In this document: piece by piece, positions 8,379-18,060 of the stretch
Position numbering within the stretch: position 1 is the first letter of the stretch
Layout: every line of letters begins with the position of its first letter
Assembly (NCBI GenBank): GCA_964405435.1
Contig: CAYOOD010000005.1
Location: forward strand, 1-64,000
Reading direction: 5' to 3'
Length of the DNA stretch: 64,000 bases
Source: DVEG01 sp964405435
Lineage (GTDB): Bacteria; Cyanobacteriota; Cyanobacteriia; Cyanobacteriales; Oscillatoriaceae
Notes under the pieces: generated by a model
Seen by the model: the letters and a program-made list of their open reading frames with translations, nothing else
Database searches by the model: none
Told to the model about the DNA's origin: nothing
Position numbers and translations under genes: made by a program

Positions 8379-8555
8379 GGCTTTTCGCGAAGGCGATCGC
8401 GTTGCGCTATCAAAAAATTGTCAAAAAATAAAGAAATTTTCAGAAAAAAAGTTAAATGCGCCCCTTCAAACCCATACCTGCTATTGTCTCTCTCTCCTCC
8501 CCCGATCGCCCACTCCTGCTCCCCCGCCCCCTCTCCCCCAACCCCTCTCCCAGAT

Positions 8556-9086
8556 CTATTGCCTGAGCGTCCTCAGATCGAAGGTTCTGCCGTCGGGCAT
8601 CGTCGCTCCAGTCAAAACGACACTCGTCAAATCCACGCCATCGAGAAAAGCTTCGCGAAGATTGGCGCGAATCAGATAGGCTCCGCTCAAGTCCGCTTGA
8701 CGCAAATCTGCCTCGATGAGCGTGGCAAAATTCATCGTCGTCTGCCGGAGATCGGCATTTCTCAAGTTAGCGTTTTTCAAAGAAGCAGCCTGGAGATCGG
8801 CTTCTAGCAACTTGGCTTCGCGCAAAATGGCATCGGTCAAATCAGCCCGAGTCAGCCTTGCTCCCGACAGGTCGGCTTTTTGCAAGTTCGCGCCTGCCAG
8901 GTAAGCCCCTCGCAGGTCAGCATTGCTGAGGTCGGCCCCTGTCAGGTCGGCTTTGCTCAGGTTGCACTTGCGGCATTCCTTGTAGTTGAGCAATCGCCTG
9001 ACGTGTTCCGGGTTGGCCGCTGATGCTGGCCTGTCCAACCAGAGGGCAGCCAACAGCGCGCAGGTGACAAGGATGGTGAGTTTCAT
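8556..9086 (-). CDS. Exported pentapeptide-repeat protein
   Basis: A 176-residue protein starting at the ATG of MKLTILVTCALLAALWLDRP, a signal peptide cleaved near ASAA. The mature part starts with a short Cys pair (KECRKCNLSKADL). It then has about 20 tandem pentapeptides of A(D/N)LXX type (TGADLSNADLRGAYLAGANL and so on) from residue 45 to 160, predicted to form a right-handed quadrilateral beta-helix. Upstream in-frame codons to 9353 lack repeat or signal character and were excluded. Lumenal or periplasmic pentapeptide proteins are frequent in cyanobacteria; function is unknown. A low-complexity C-rich stretch separates it from the AMIN gene. Confidence 0.85.
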   Translation of the reverse strand: MKLTILVTCALLAALWLDRPASAANPEHVRRLLNYKECRKCNLSKADLTGADLSNADLRGAYLAGANLQKADLSGARLTRADLTDAILREAKLLEADLQAASLKNANLRNADLRQTTMNFATLIEADLRQADLSGAYLIRANLREAFLDGVDLTSVVLTGATMPDGRTFDLRTLRQ

Positions 9087-10056
9087 AGTTCTCAATGCTT
9101 GCGAGTAGATCGGTCGGTTGGCAGAGATCGAGGTTTTCGGGTGAATGAACGTCACCGAGGAGCGCCCCGAGTGAGATTCTGCGGGGACTGGCGGTGGGGT
9201 AGGTGCCGGAATCCTTTTTAGGGATTGAGGGACCCAAAACCCGTCTCTTTTTTTTCTAGTCCGCAGTCCCTCGCCTCCGGTTCCTGGGAGGTGGATGGTT
9301 TCAGGTGAACTTTGAGCCGCCGGAAAAGTGCGGGTTGGGGCTGAACAAGCCATCTCAGAAAGCGACGCGCCAGCCTGATAACTTTTTCTATCCTTTTATA
9401 TCCCATGTTTTGGCCGTTACACTCTGCAATCTCAAATCTCAAAGCGTCCTGTTGACCCCGTGCGGGCAGGGGGAACGGTGCGGCTACTGCCCACAAGCGC
9501 TGTCGGGGATCGCAGCAGGGCCATTCAGAGGAACAGTCAGAGGCCCTAACGGCTGCTCATTTCATGCAGTAAAATAGGAAGAGTCCAGCAACTTCCCAGG
9601 CGGCAGAGCGCTGCCGTTCGGCCAAACCAGCCCTCCCGTGCCACAAAGCCCGATCGCCTGATTTTTCTCAATCCCATCTTGCCGGCTGCCTCACCGTGAC
9701 TGTCAGTGCCGAAATTCGTTCGGAATTGTTACAAATTGCAACAAATTTGCAGTTCTTTCTTTTCAAATCTGACAGCAGTGCCCGGAACGCCGCAGGTAGA
9801 GCCAAGAGGCTTTGGCCACGGTTTGTGAGCGCCCGCCTCCACATCACAGTAAAATGACAAATAGATCGAAATTCCCTCGGGCTGATTAGAATAGCAAGTA
9901 CAAGCGATCGCCAGATCGCCGAAACGAGTGCCAGCTAGTCGAGTCGCTGTCCCACCGTCAATTCAGCCCTTCCTTCCTGCACAGGAAGCAACAAACTGTT
10001 CACGAGATAACCCACTACCAACTGTTAACAAATTGCCAGCATTACCTAAAACGCCT
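9087..10056. other. Gene-free interval before infC
   Basis: No convincing coding sequence was found on either strand; open frames here have no family resemblance and skewed composition. The infC promoter and leader should lie in the last few hundred bases. An in-frame GTG at 9928 would extend infC, but the added residues are not conserved in the family. Confidence 0.5.
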
Positions 10057-10584
10057 GTGATTGAAAAGAAACGCAATCGCGACTTACCCCAAATTAACGA
10101 AAGAATTCGCTTCCCCAAGATCCGAGTCATCGATACGGACGGAGGGCAGCTCGGCATCCTGACACCCCAGGAAGCTTTGCGGCTAGCAGAGCAAAAAGAG
10201 CTGGATCTCGTCCTCGTCAGTGACAAGGCGGACCCGCCGGTGTGCCGCATCATGGACTACGGCAAGTTTAAATTTGAACAAGAGAAAAAAGCCCGCGAAG
10301 TCAAGAAGAAGCAGCACACGGCTGAAGTCAAAGAAGTGAAGATGCGCTACAAGATTGAAGAACACGACTATCAGGTGCGCATCAATCAGGCGCAGCGCTT
10401 TCTCAAGGACGGCGATAAGGTTAAAGCTACGATTATGTTCCGAGGGCGGGAAATTCAGCATACCGATCTGGCCGAGGAGTTGTTGAAACGAATGGCCACA
10501 GACCTGCAAGAAGTGGCAGAAGTTCAGCAAGCTCCCAAAAAAGAAGGCCGCAGCATGATGATGCTGCTCTCCCCGAGAAAATAA
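10057..10584 (+). CDS. infC: Translation initiation factor IF-3
   Basis: A protein of 175 residues with the full two-domain IF-3 architecture: an N-terminal domain (PQINERIRFPKIRVIDTDGG... ELDLVLVSDKADPPVCRIMDYGKFKFEQEKK), a Lys-rich linker helix, and a C-terminal domain (VKEVKMRYKIEEHDYQVR... KATIMFRGREIQH) ending in QQAPKKEGRSMMMLLSPRK. IF-3 binds the 30S subunit, prevents premature 50S joining and monitors the initiator codon. No ATG precedes the conserved part. The first plausible start is GTG at 10057, directly followed by ATT (10060-10062), the rare start used by E. coli infC for autoregulation. A GTG at 9928 would add 43 unconserved residues. The true initiation codon cannot be settled by inspection. 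A hairpin lies 11 bp after the stop. Confidence 0.93.
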   Translation: MIEKKRNRDLPQINERIRFPKIRVIDTDGGQLGILTPQEALRLAEQKELDLVLVSDKADPPVCRIMDYGKFKFEQEKKAREVKKKQHTAEVKEVKMRYKIEEHDYQVRINQAQRFLKDGDKVKATIMFRGREIQHTDLAEELLKRMATDLQEVAEVQQAPKKEGRSMMMLLSPRK

Positions 10585-11572
10585 AGGCATTGGCTGACGC
10601 CGGAGGGCGCGATTTCCGCATTCCCTCTCCTGGCGTCCGTGCTGGAAAAATTCCCCCGAGTCAAGGCTGTGAGCTGCCACTCGCTGGCTCTACGTCTTGA
10701 GCGGCGCGGGATTGAAGAATCAGAGAGCGTGCGATTCGAGCAGATGGGAAAGCGCGCTCTCTATATTTTTGGCGGCATTAGCCCCTCTGGCAGTCGCCCT
10801 TTGCCGATGCCAATCTTTTTATATCGGCGATCGCTCCCGACCTATTTTGCTTGTTTATCGCAAATTTTTTTTTAAGTCTATAAAAATTCTGAAATATCGG
10901 AATATTTATGGCAGTTTTATAAATATTATTTTTGACCTGCAATAAAGATCGGTCTGGCGGCGGTCGATCGGAAACAGGCGCGCGGGCGTGAAGGGAAATT
11001 TAAAACACAAAATATAAAATTGTAAAATTGCCGCGATCGGGAGAAAAATCCGTTTAATCAAACATTGTAATTTTTCGATTTGCTCGATCGCTGTGGTACA
11101 AATAAAACTGTAATAGAGAGCCACAATAGCAGGGGGTGGGCACGGGGAAAGCGGCAGCGATGGCAAAGCAGTGGAGAGAAACCTCAAGCGCGCCGCGATA
11201 CAGGTGAAAATGGAACGGTTGGCAGCGAATAAGGGTTGGCAAGAACTTGCGGAAAGCTTTGTGCCGTGCAATTCAAGGCCGAATAACCAGCCAGAACGGT
11301 TTGCGATCGGAGAAAAATCGGCGTCGAGACAGCAAAAAGTTTTAAATCTTGCCAGGGAAACAGCGTCTAGTTGCAGCAGCAGCGCCCCGATACGGGATCT
11401 TCCGCCAAAATTGAAAGGGGGCAGCGCTCTTGCATCCAGCCGCAGCCGAGCAGATGGCGCGGCAGAGAAACGCCTACGGGGTTGTCAAGCGCGGCAAAAG
11501 TGAACAGCCAGTAAAATAAAACGAGCTTGAAGGCGATCGAGGACAATATAGAACAGGGGAAATCAAGGCGGC
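10585..11572. other. Gene-free interval after infC
   Basis: No supported gene. An imperfect stem (10596-10605 with 10627-10637, GACGCCGGAG against CTCCTGGCGTC) follows infC and could be a transcript end, though it has no T tract. The interval has long AT-rich tracts at 10860-10945 and scattered HIP1 sites. Confidence 0.45.
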
Positions 11573-14500
11573 ATGGAACTGAGAGATCGGCAGTTTGGAG
11601 GGAAATGGGTACAGATACTGCTGCAGTGGCTGAACCTGCGTCCGGAGGAAGCGGAGCGAACCTTTCTGATGTTCGCATTCTACACAGCCACCTCTGTAGG
11701 CGTACTCTGGCTGGAAGCCAGCACCGTCGGTTTATTTTTGGACGAATACGGAGCCGAGCAGTTGCCCTGGATTTACATTTCCGGGGCGGCGATCGGCTCG
11801 GCATTGGGGGTGATGTATTCCTGGCTGCAAAGTATGCTGCCCCTGCGGCGGGTGCTGGTACTCATCGCCTTGATCATGGCGGCTCCGCTGCTGCTATTTC
11901 GCATCGGTTTGGGGTTGAAGGCAGCCTGGATAGCCGGCGCGACGGTATTTCTGATGCGACTGTGGCTCGACGGCATCTACACCCTCAACGACCTCAACAC
12001 GTCGATCGCCGCGAACCAACTCTTCAACATCCGCGAAATCAAGCGCGCCTATCCGATTGTCAGCAGCGGCATTTTGGTGGCAGATGTCATTAGCGGCTTT
12101 TCCCTGCCCTCAGTCCTCAACGCCATCGGGCTGAAAAACACCATCGTCATGTCCTGCATAATGATGGTGGTGGGAGCCGGGATTCTCTACTATCTCTGCG
12201 AAGCTTACCGACAGGCATTTCCCGATTCTCCCCTGCAAGAAGATGACGAACAAGCGGATTTCACCAACCGGCGGATGCGGGGGCCGATTCAGCGCTACGT
12301 CTGGCCCCTGATCGCTTTTTTCGTCCTGGCGGAGCTGCTGAATATCTTGGTTGACTTCCAATTTCTCAGCGAGTTGGAACAGCAGGATTTAGGGGAGCAA
12401 AGTCTGGGGATCGCCGCGTTTATTGGGATATTCAACGGATTTCTCGGCATCTTTGAACTGGTGACGCAGTGGTTTCTTTCCAATCGCATCGTCGAATGGC
12501 TGGGCGTGTTTGTATCGGCGATGATCTTGCCCGCCGGACTGGCGGCGATCGGCCTCGCTTCGCTGTTCGGGTCTTTTACCGGTCTGTTTCCGTTCTTTTA
12601 CGGGTTGGTATTCCTGAAGTTTTTAGAGGAATTGCTGCACTACACCTTATTTGAGGGGGTCAGTCCGGTGCTGTTTCAGCCGATTCCCGAGGCGAATCGC
12701 GACGAGGTGCAGGCGTGGGTGAATGGGATTGCCGAGCCGCTCTCGGATGGGGTGATCGGCTTGTTGATTTTCGCGACGATTTGGCTGTGCTCTTTGCTGC
12801 CGATCTCCCACGAGAACAGGTATTTGCAGCAGGTGGAGGGCTGGATTTTCGTCGCGCAGATCGTGGTGCTAGCGGCGATTTGGTTGGTGAATGTCTGGAT
12901 GCTGCGATCGCGCTATGTGGGGCTGTTAGTCTCCAGTGCCGAACGCGGGCGGTTGGGAGTGTCCGACGTGGACATGCGGGGACTGAAGCGGGCAGTGGTG
13001 GAAACGTTGGAACAGCCCGGGACGGAAGCCGACAAGCGCTCCTGTATCGAACTGCTCATCCAAATTGACCCGAATAATGTCGGCGAGGTGCTCGCGCCGC
13101 TGCTTGCCAACCTGCCGCCGTCTTTGCAGCGCCAGAGTCTCGAGGCGATGCTGAACCATCCCAATCCGGCGTATCTGGAGCAGGTGAAGGCGATCGTCGA
13201 TCGACCCCTGCCTCCCGACGTGTTGGCCTTGGCCCTGCGCTACGTCTGGCTGACGGAAAAAGCCCCGAATATCGAAGCGCTCAGACCTTATTTGCGATCG
13301 GAGGTCGATCCGGTGGTGCGGGGAACGGCTGCCGCCCTGATCATGCGCCGGGGCAACCGCGACCAAAAAGCGGAAGCCACTAACGCCCTGCGGCGGATGC
13401 TCACCCACAAACAGGAACGGGAACGGGTGATGGGCTGTCGGGCGCTGGGAGAAGCAGATTACTTGCAGGGGCTGCGCCTGTACATCCCCAATCTCTTGCA
13501 AGATGAATCGCTGCGGGTGCGCTGCGCCCTGCTGGACGTGATTGCTTCGACGCATTTAGAGGAATACTATCCCTCTTTGTTGCGGGGACTTTACTACAAG
13601 TCCACCCGAGAAGCAGCCCTGCGGGCTTTGGTACGGTTGAATAACGAAGTGATCGACAAAATCGTGGATCTGGCAGAAGACATTCACAAGCCGGATTTGG
13701 TGCGCATGTATGCCTGGAGCGCCCTCGGTCAGATCGGCACCCTGGAAGCCAAACAGGCGCTGGTGAATCACTTGATGACGGCTTGGGGCACGACGCGCCG
13801 CAATATTTTGCGCATTCTGCTGAAAATGCCGCAAGAAGCGGGGATTGAAGCAGTGCTCGATCGCTACGGGCGCAGCGGCGTAGAAATGTTAATCGACCAA
13901 GAGCTGATGTTCCTGGGCCAAATTTACGGGGCTTTACTCGATTTGAGCCCCAACCGGGCGGATGGCCCAGAAGCGGACATGCTGCGGTCGGCCCTGGAGG
14001 ACTTGCAGGCGGATGCCCTGGAGCGGCTGTTCTTGCTGTTTAAATTGCTTTACCCGCACACGAGCATTCAGGCAGCGGCGTTTAATTTGAAATCGGGTTC
14101 GCGATCGAATATGGCGCGGGGGTTGGAAATTTTGGACAATACCCTGGATATTCCCAGCAAGCGCGCCCTGCTGACGATACTCGATCGCCGCTCGGAGCAG
14201 GAAAAACTGCAAAGCCTGTCGGAACTGGTGGCGTATCAGCCGATGCAGCCGAGCGATCGCGTGCGGCGGTTGCTGGAGTTGCGCCACTTCCTCACGGACT
14301 GGCCATTGGCTTGCTGTTTTCACCTGGCACGCGCGAGCCGGTGGAGTTTGACGCCGGAACAAACGCTCGCTTGCCTGCGCCATCCCAAAGGCTTCGTGCG
14401 GGAAGCCGTGCTGGCTTACCTGAAAGTGGCATCGCCCCGCGCCTTGGTAGAATTGCTACCAATGCTGCGCAACGATCCGGATCGCCTCGTTGCTGCCCAA

Positions 14501-14626
14501 GTCAAGCAAATGATGGCTGAATTTGGCGTCAGCGATGCGAGTCCCGCCCCGCATTCAACTGGAAGCGGCAACCCAGCTTCTAGTTATTCGGGGATGGCCG
14601 GATTTGAGCCTACCTATGAAGGGTGA
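11573..14626 (+). CDS. Nucleotide-translocase-like membrane protein fused to HEAT repeats
   Basis: A 1017-residue protein. Residues 1-450 contain about 10-12 transmembrane helices. Their spacing and motifs (RTFLMFAFYTATSVGVLWLEAS, LNDLNTSIAANQLFNIREIKRAYPIVSSGILVADVISG) resemble the ADP/ATP translocase (Npt/Tlc) branch of the MFS-like carriers. Residues about 460-1000 are soluble helical hairpins of HEAT type (for example IRPYLRSEVDPVVRGTAAALIMRR, LRVRCALLDVIA, AAWGTTRRNILRILL). The C-terminal ~30 residues are Ser/Gly-rich. The next gene, 113 bp downstream, is a cyclic-nucleotide-binding domain protein. From memory, some relatives carry carrier, HEAT and cNMP modules in one polypeptide, so the two likely work together as a ligand-gated or regulated transporter. 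Transport substrate is not known; nucleotide exchange in a free-living cyanobacterium would be unusual. Confidence 0.75.
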   Translation: MELRDRQFGGKWVQILLQWLNLRPEEAERTFLMFAFYTATSVGVLWLEASTVGLFLDEYGAEQLPWIYISGAAIGSALGVMYSWLQSMLPLRRVLVLIALIMAAPLLLFRIGLGLKAAWIAGATVFLMRLWLDGIYTLNDLNTSIAANQLFNIREIKRAYPIVSSGILVADVISGFSLPSVLNAIGLKNTIVMSCIMMVVGAGILYYLCEAYRQAFPDSPLQEDDEQADFTNRRMRGPIQRYVWPLIAFFVLAELLNILVDFQFLSELEQQDLGEQSLGIAAFIGIFNGFLGIFELVTQWFLSNRIVEWLGVFVSAMILPAGLAAIGLASLFGSFTGLFPFFYGLVFLKFLEELLHYTLFEGVSPVLFQPIPEANRDEVQAWVNGIAEPLSDGVIGLLIFATIWLCSLLPISHENRYLQQVEGWIFVAQIVVLAAIWLVNVWMLRSRYVGLLVSSAERGRLGVSDVDMRGLKRAVVETLEQPGTEADKRSCIELLIQIDPNNVGEVLAPLLANLPPSLQRQSLEAMLNHPNPAYLEQVKAIVDRPLPPDVLALALRYVWLTEKAPNIEALRPYLRSEVDPVVRGTAAALIMRRGNRDQKAEATNALRRMLTHKQERERVMGCRALGEADYLQGLRLYIPNLLQDESLRVRCALLDVIASTHLEEYYPSLLRGLYYKSTREAALRALVRLNNEVIDKIVDLAEDIHKPDLVRMYAWSALGQIGTLEAKQALVNHLMTAWGTTRRNILRILLKMPQEAGIEAVLDRYGRSGVEMLIDQELMFLGQIYGALLDLSPNRADGPEADMLRSALEDLQADALERLFLLFKLLYPHTSIQAAAFNLKSGSRSNMARGLEILDNTLDIPSKRALLTILDRRSEQEKLQSLSELVAYQPMQPSDRVRRLLELRHFLTDWPLACCFHLARASRWSLTPEQTLACLRHPKGFVREAVLAYLKVASPRALVELLPMLRNDPDRLVAAQVKQMMAEFGVSDASPAPHSTGSGNPASSYSGMAGFEPTYEG

Positions 14627-14723
14627 AGGGTGAAGGGTGAACGGTGAAAAGTAAAGAATCATTACTCACTTCACAATTCTGACTTCACACTTCTGACTTC
14701 ACACTTCGCGCTTCACACTTCAG
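14612..14723. repeat. Short tandem repeats between carrier and cNMP-binding genes
   Basis: A heptamer run (GAAGGGTGAAGGGTGAAGGG, 14619-14640) is followed by an imperfect run of CTTCACACTTCTGACTTCAC (14675-14722). The second block is partly complementary to the first, so the spacer could fold into an imperfect hairpin. This is cyanobacterial STRR-type DNA. Confidence 0.6.
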
Positions 14724-14739
14724 ACGAAGAATAACTCAA

Positions 14740-15222
14740 ATGCTAACTTCTGTTGACCGTTTACTTTTTGTCAGGGGTGTACCCATTTTCAAGGAGCTGC
14801 GAGATGATTTTCTCGTCCGGCTGGCTTCTGTGATGGATGAGCTGTCATTTCCAGTGCAGCACACGATTTTTACCCAAGGGCAGGAGGGGCGATCGCTGTA
14901 TATCGTCGTCTCTGGCAAGGTGCGGGTTCACATCGGCGAGCAGGAGCTAGCGCAACTGGAGCAGGGAGCCTGTTTTGGCGAAATGTCCCTGTTCGACGCC
15001 GAACCGCGATCGGCTTCTGTCACCACCCTCGAACCCTGCGAGTGTTTGATGCTCACGCAGCAGCAACTCTACGACGCGATCGAGGAGACGCCGGGAATTG
15101 CGGTGAATATCATCCGCCTGCTCTCCCGCCGCATCCGCGAGTTCAACCGCAAGCTGAATGCCAAGGAGTCCGAGACTCCGCCCCAAGCCTTGCAAGGAGC
15201 TGGGCGAACGGCGGGAGGATAG
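14740..15222 (+). CDS. Cyclic-nucleotide-binding domain protein
   Basis: A 160-residue protein that is essentially one cNMP-binding (CAP_ED) domain. It begins VDRLLFVRGVPIFKELRDDFL and has the beta-roll and phosphate-binding cassette (GACFGEMSLFDAEPRSASVTTLEPCECLML, residues ~75-105) with the Gly-Glu and Arg-Ser residues that contact the cyclic phosphate ribose. A C-terminal helix follows (IAVNIIRLLSRRIREFNRKL). There is no helix-turn-helix, so it is not a CRP-type regulator. Its position right after the carrier-HEAT gene suggests a regulatory subunit for that protein. The C-terminal ~20 residues are Pro/Gly-rich and probably disordered. Confidence 0.85.
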   Translation: MLTSVDRLLFVRGVPIFKELRDDFLVRLASVMDELSFPVQHTIFTQGQEGRSLYIVVSGKVRVHIGEQELAQLEQGACFGEMSLFDAEPRSASVTTLEPCECLMLTQQQLYDAIEETPGIAVNIIRLLSRRIREFNRKLNAKESETPPQALQGAGRTAGG

Positions 15223-15299
15223 GGAGTGCGCGGCGCGCGAAGCGTGGATTGTGGAATTAAAGAGGAGCGCTGAAGCGCCTCGCGACGAACGGGGAGCGC

Positions 15300-16823
15300 C
15301 TACAGCTTGTACAGCGCTCCGTACTTCTGCCGGATGTAGCGGATGAAGGGCTCGATGCTCAAAGGGGCACCGGTGGCGCGCTCGATTAATTCTGAGGCGG
15401 TATACTTGCAGCCGTGCTGGTAGATATTTTCTTTCAGCCAATCGTGCAGGGTGTTGAAATTCCCGCGTTCGATATCGACGGGGATTTCGGGATTGGCACT
15501 GACGGCGGCTTCGTAAAATTGCGCGCTCATCAAATTTCCCAGGGTGTATCCTTGAAACATGCCGCCAATAATCTCGGCGTACCAGTGAACGTCTTGCAAG
15601 ACTCCTGCTTTGTCGCTGTTGGGAACGATGCCAAAATCGGAGCGATAGCGCTCTCGCCAAGCGTCGGGGAGTTCGCGAATGGAGAGTTTGCCTTCGAGCA
15701 TGGCGAGTTCTAAGTCGAAGCGGATGGCAACGTGGAGGTTGTAGGTTACTTCGTCGGCGTCGGTGCGCACGAGCGATCGCTCGACTTTATTAATGGCGCG
15801 ATAGAAAGTTTTAATGGAAACATTCCCCAATTGTCTGAGGAAAACCCCCTGCAATTGCGGATAGAAACACTCCCAAAATCCGCGACTGCGCCCGACGAGA
15901 TTTTCCCAGAGGCGAGACTGGCTTTCGTGAACGCCTGAAGATGAGCCGCCCGCGAGGGGGGTGCCTTCTAGCTCGGGGGCGATGCCTTGTTCGTAGAGGG
16001 CGTGCCCCATTTCGTGGATGCTGCTAAACAGCGCCTGGGTGATGTCGTTCGGGTAGGCGCGGGTGGTGACGCGCACGTCGCCGATGGAGAAGCTGGTGGT
16101 AAAGGGGTGCAGGGTTTTGTCGCAGCGTCCCCGCTGGAAGTCGTAGCCCAGCCTGTCGAGGAGGGTGCGGCAGAATTCTAGCTGCTGTTCTTCGGGAAAG
16201 TGCTGGTGCAAGCAGGAGTCATCTGCCGGGGGTTGGGAGGCGATCGCCTCGACAATGGGCACCAGTTCTTTTCTCAAAGCCGCGAAAATTACCTGCAGGG
16301 CAGAGGCTTTCATGCCAAAATCCGCAAAATCAATCAGCGGATCGGCGACGTGTGCGCTGTTGGGAAAACAACTGGCGAGTTCCTGGCTCAAGTCGAGCAT
16401 TTTTTCCAGGTAGGGGCGGGCGATCGCGAAATCGTCTCCCTCTCGGGCGCGAGCCCACGCTTCGTAGGAGGCGGCGCGGTGGCGAGAGAGTTCTGCCATG
16501 AAAGACGCCGGCACCCGCACGGCGCGCTCGTAGTTGCGCCGAGTTACGCGAATCAGGCTGGCTTCCGTGGAGTCATAGGAGAGGCTTTCTTCGTAGCCGC
16601 GCAACTCTTCCAACAGCTCTCCCAATTTCGGATCGGTAAATTTTTCGTGGGCGATTTGCCGCAGGGTGGCTAGCTGACGCCCCCGCGCCGCTGCTCCGCC
16701 AGGAGGCATGTAGGTGGCGCGATCCCAGTCCAGCAACGCCGCCGCTGATTCGATATCGTTGATTTGAGCGAGGCGGGATTTGAGGGAGAAAAATTTACTT
16801 TCCGTTGGCTCGGGGGTAGGCAT
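15300..16823 (-). CDS. Carboxypeptidase, M32 (Taq) family
   Basis: A 507-residue metallocarboxypeptidase of full family length. The zinc site HEMGH is at residues 270-274 (HExxH) with the third ligand Glu in GVHESQSRLWEN at about residue 300, the M32 signature. Other conserved stretches are LDWDRATYMPPGGAAARGRQ near the N-terminus, DVRVTTRAYPNDITQALFSSIHE, and WRERYRSDFGIVPNSDKAGVLQDVHWY near the C-terminus. It removes C-terminal residues from peptides, except proline, in the cytoplasm. ATG 16823 was chosen over a TTG three codons upstream. It is convergent with the cNMP-binding gene. Confidence 0.93.
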   Translation of the reverse strand: MPTPEPTESKFFSLKSRLAQINDIESAAALLDWDRATYMPPGGAAARGRQLATLRQIAHEKFTDPKLGELLEELRGYEESLSYDSTEASLIRVTRRNYERAVRVPASFMAELSRHRAASYEAWARAREGDDFAIARPYLEKMLDLSQELASCFPNSAHVADPLIDFADFGMKASALQVIFAALRKELVPIVEAIASQPPADDSCLHQHFPEEQQLEFCRTLLDRLGYDFQRGRCDKTLHPFTTSFSIGDVRVTTRAYPNDITQALFSSIHEMGHALYEQGIAPELEGTPLAGGSSSGVHESQSRLWENLVGRSRGFWECFYPQLQGVFLRQLGNVSIKTFYRAINKVERSLVRTDADEVTYNLHVAIRFDLELAMLEGKLSIRELPDAWRERYRSDFGIVPNSDKAGVLQDVHWYAEIIGGMFQGYTLGNLMSAQFYEAAVSANPEIPVDIERGNFNTLHDWLKENIYQHGCKYTASELIERATGAPLSIEPFIRYIRQKYGALYKL

Positions 16824-17141
16824 GATTGGCAACTGACGCGCATTGATTTTGAAAGAGTGACGGACAAGCGAACGGGCTCCACAGGGCTGCTTGTACCTGT
16901 GAACTTGTTCGTCAGATTGGCAGCACTATTATTATTTTCTCTCGCGCCCAGCAGCCAAGGTAAACGAGAAAAAGCGTTTTTTGTCCTGCTAGAGAGTCTA
17001 AGAGCGATCGCCTGAGTTGAAAAATCGATTTATACACTCGTTTATTTAAACCTGCAAGATAATTATTTCGTTTCTCCCTTGGCGCTTGTCGGGAGGAAAT
17101 GCACCTTCATGCGGTTTTGACGGGCGAAATTTCTCTGAGGT
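16824..17141. other. Gap without a gene
   Basis: About 320 bp separating the M32 peptidase start from the TPR gene end. No coding or structured element was recognised. Confidence 0.4.
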
Positions 17142-17927
17142 TCACCGCCTGCCTGACATCAAAGCGCGAAACCGCCCGTCTTTGCGAATTTTATCGAAGT
17201 CCGAGTCCGTTCTGGCCATTTCTCGGTATCGATCGGGGTTCAGTTCGATCGCTTTTTTGAGGCTGTCGATCGCTAAAGGCGCGTGACGCTGCAGTGCGTG
17301 ACAGCAGGCTTTATTGTACCAAGTGAGGGCATTAGCGGGGTCGAGTTCCAGAGCTTCCCTGTAGCTGTCGATCGCGTTTTCATAGCGACCGAGTTTAGCG
17401 AGGGCATTGCCGCGATTCGTCCAGGCTTCGCAGTTGTTCGGCTGGATGGCGAGAGATTTCTCGTAGCTGGCGAGGGCGTCTCGATAGCGCCCCATCTCGT
17501 ACAGGGCAATGCCCCGATTGTTCCAGACGTCGCGATCGTTGGGTTTGAGGACGAGGGCTTTGTCATAACTGGAAACGGCGGCTTGGTAGTGGCCGAGTTT
17601 TCGCAGGGAAATGCCGCGATTGTTCCAGGCTTGGGAGAAGTTGGGCTTAATGGCTAAAGCCAAGTCGCAGCAGCGGATCGCTTCTTGATAGCGTCCGAGT
17701 TTTTCCAGGGCGATGCCCCGGTTGCTCCAAGTTTCCGGCAAGTCGCGGTTGAGGTGGAGGGCGCGATCGTAGCTGGCGATCGCCTCTTGATAGCGTCCCA
17801 ACTTTTCTAGGGCCACTCCCCGGTCATTCCAGGCGGCGCAGTCTTCGGGATGCAGTTGCAGGTGCCGGTCGTATTGCGCGATCGCCTCTTCCAGGCTTTG
17901 ACGTATATTTTCCATTTCCACAGTCAT
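17142..17927 (-). CDS. TPR protein with C-terminal cap (paralogue 1)
   Basis: A 261-residue soluble protein with six tandem TPRs of the pattern WNNRGIALEKLGRYQEAIASYDRAL (residues ~15-215). It ends in a cap found in four other TPR genes of this window: WYNKACCHALQ, then AIDSLKKAIELNP, then ARTDSDFDKIRKDGRFRALM. TPR arrays act as protein-binding scaffolds; no catalytic domain is attached. Unlike the copies at 27-31 kb, its repeats use WNNRG rather than DYWAWYQRG, so it belongs to a different subgroup. Partner unknown. Confidence 0.85.
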   Translation of the reverse strand: MTVEMENIRQSLEEAIAQYDRHLQLHPEDCAAWNDRGVALEKLGRYQEAIASYDRALHLNRDLPETWSNRGIALEKLGRYQEAIRCCDLALAIKPNFSQAWNNRGISLRKLGHYQAAVSSYDKALVLKPNDRDVWNNRGIALYEMGRYRDALASYEKSLAIQPNNCEAWTNRGNALAKLGRYENAIDSYREALELDPANALTWYNKACCHALQRHAPLAIDSLKKAIELNPDRYREMARTDSDFDKIRKDGRFRALMSGRR

Positions 17928-18060
17928 CTTTTTTCCCCTTTATTCAATTTTTACCGACTCCACTGTACTGCTTGCCACTTTTGGGAAGGCGACAGGTGGC
18001 GGTTATTTGTCAGAGCGATCGCGATCGCCACTTGCCGCGACATTGGATATCGCCTCGTCT

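Noticed and set aside
10183..10680. Minus-strand frame over infC
   Set aside because: A shadow of the infC coding sequence with no family likeness.
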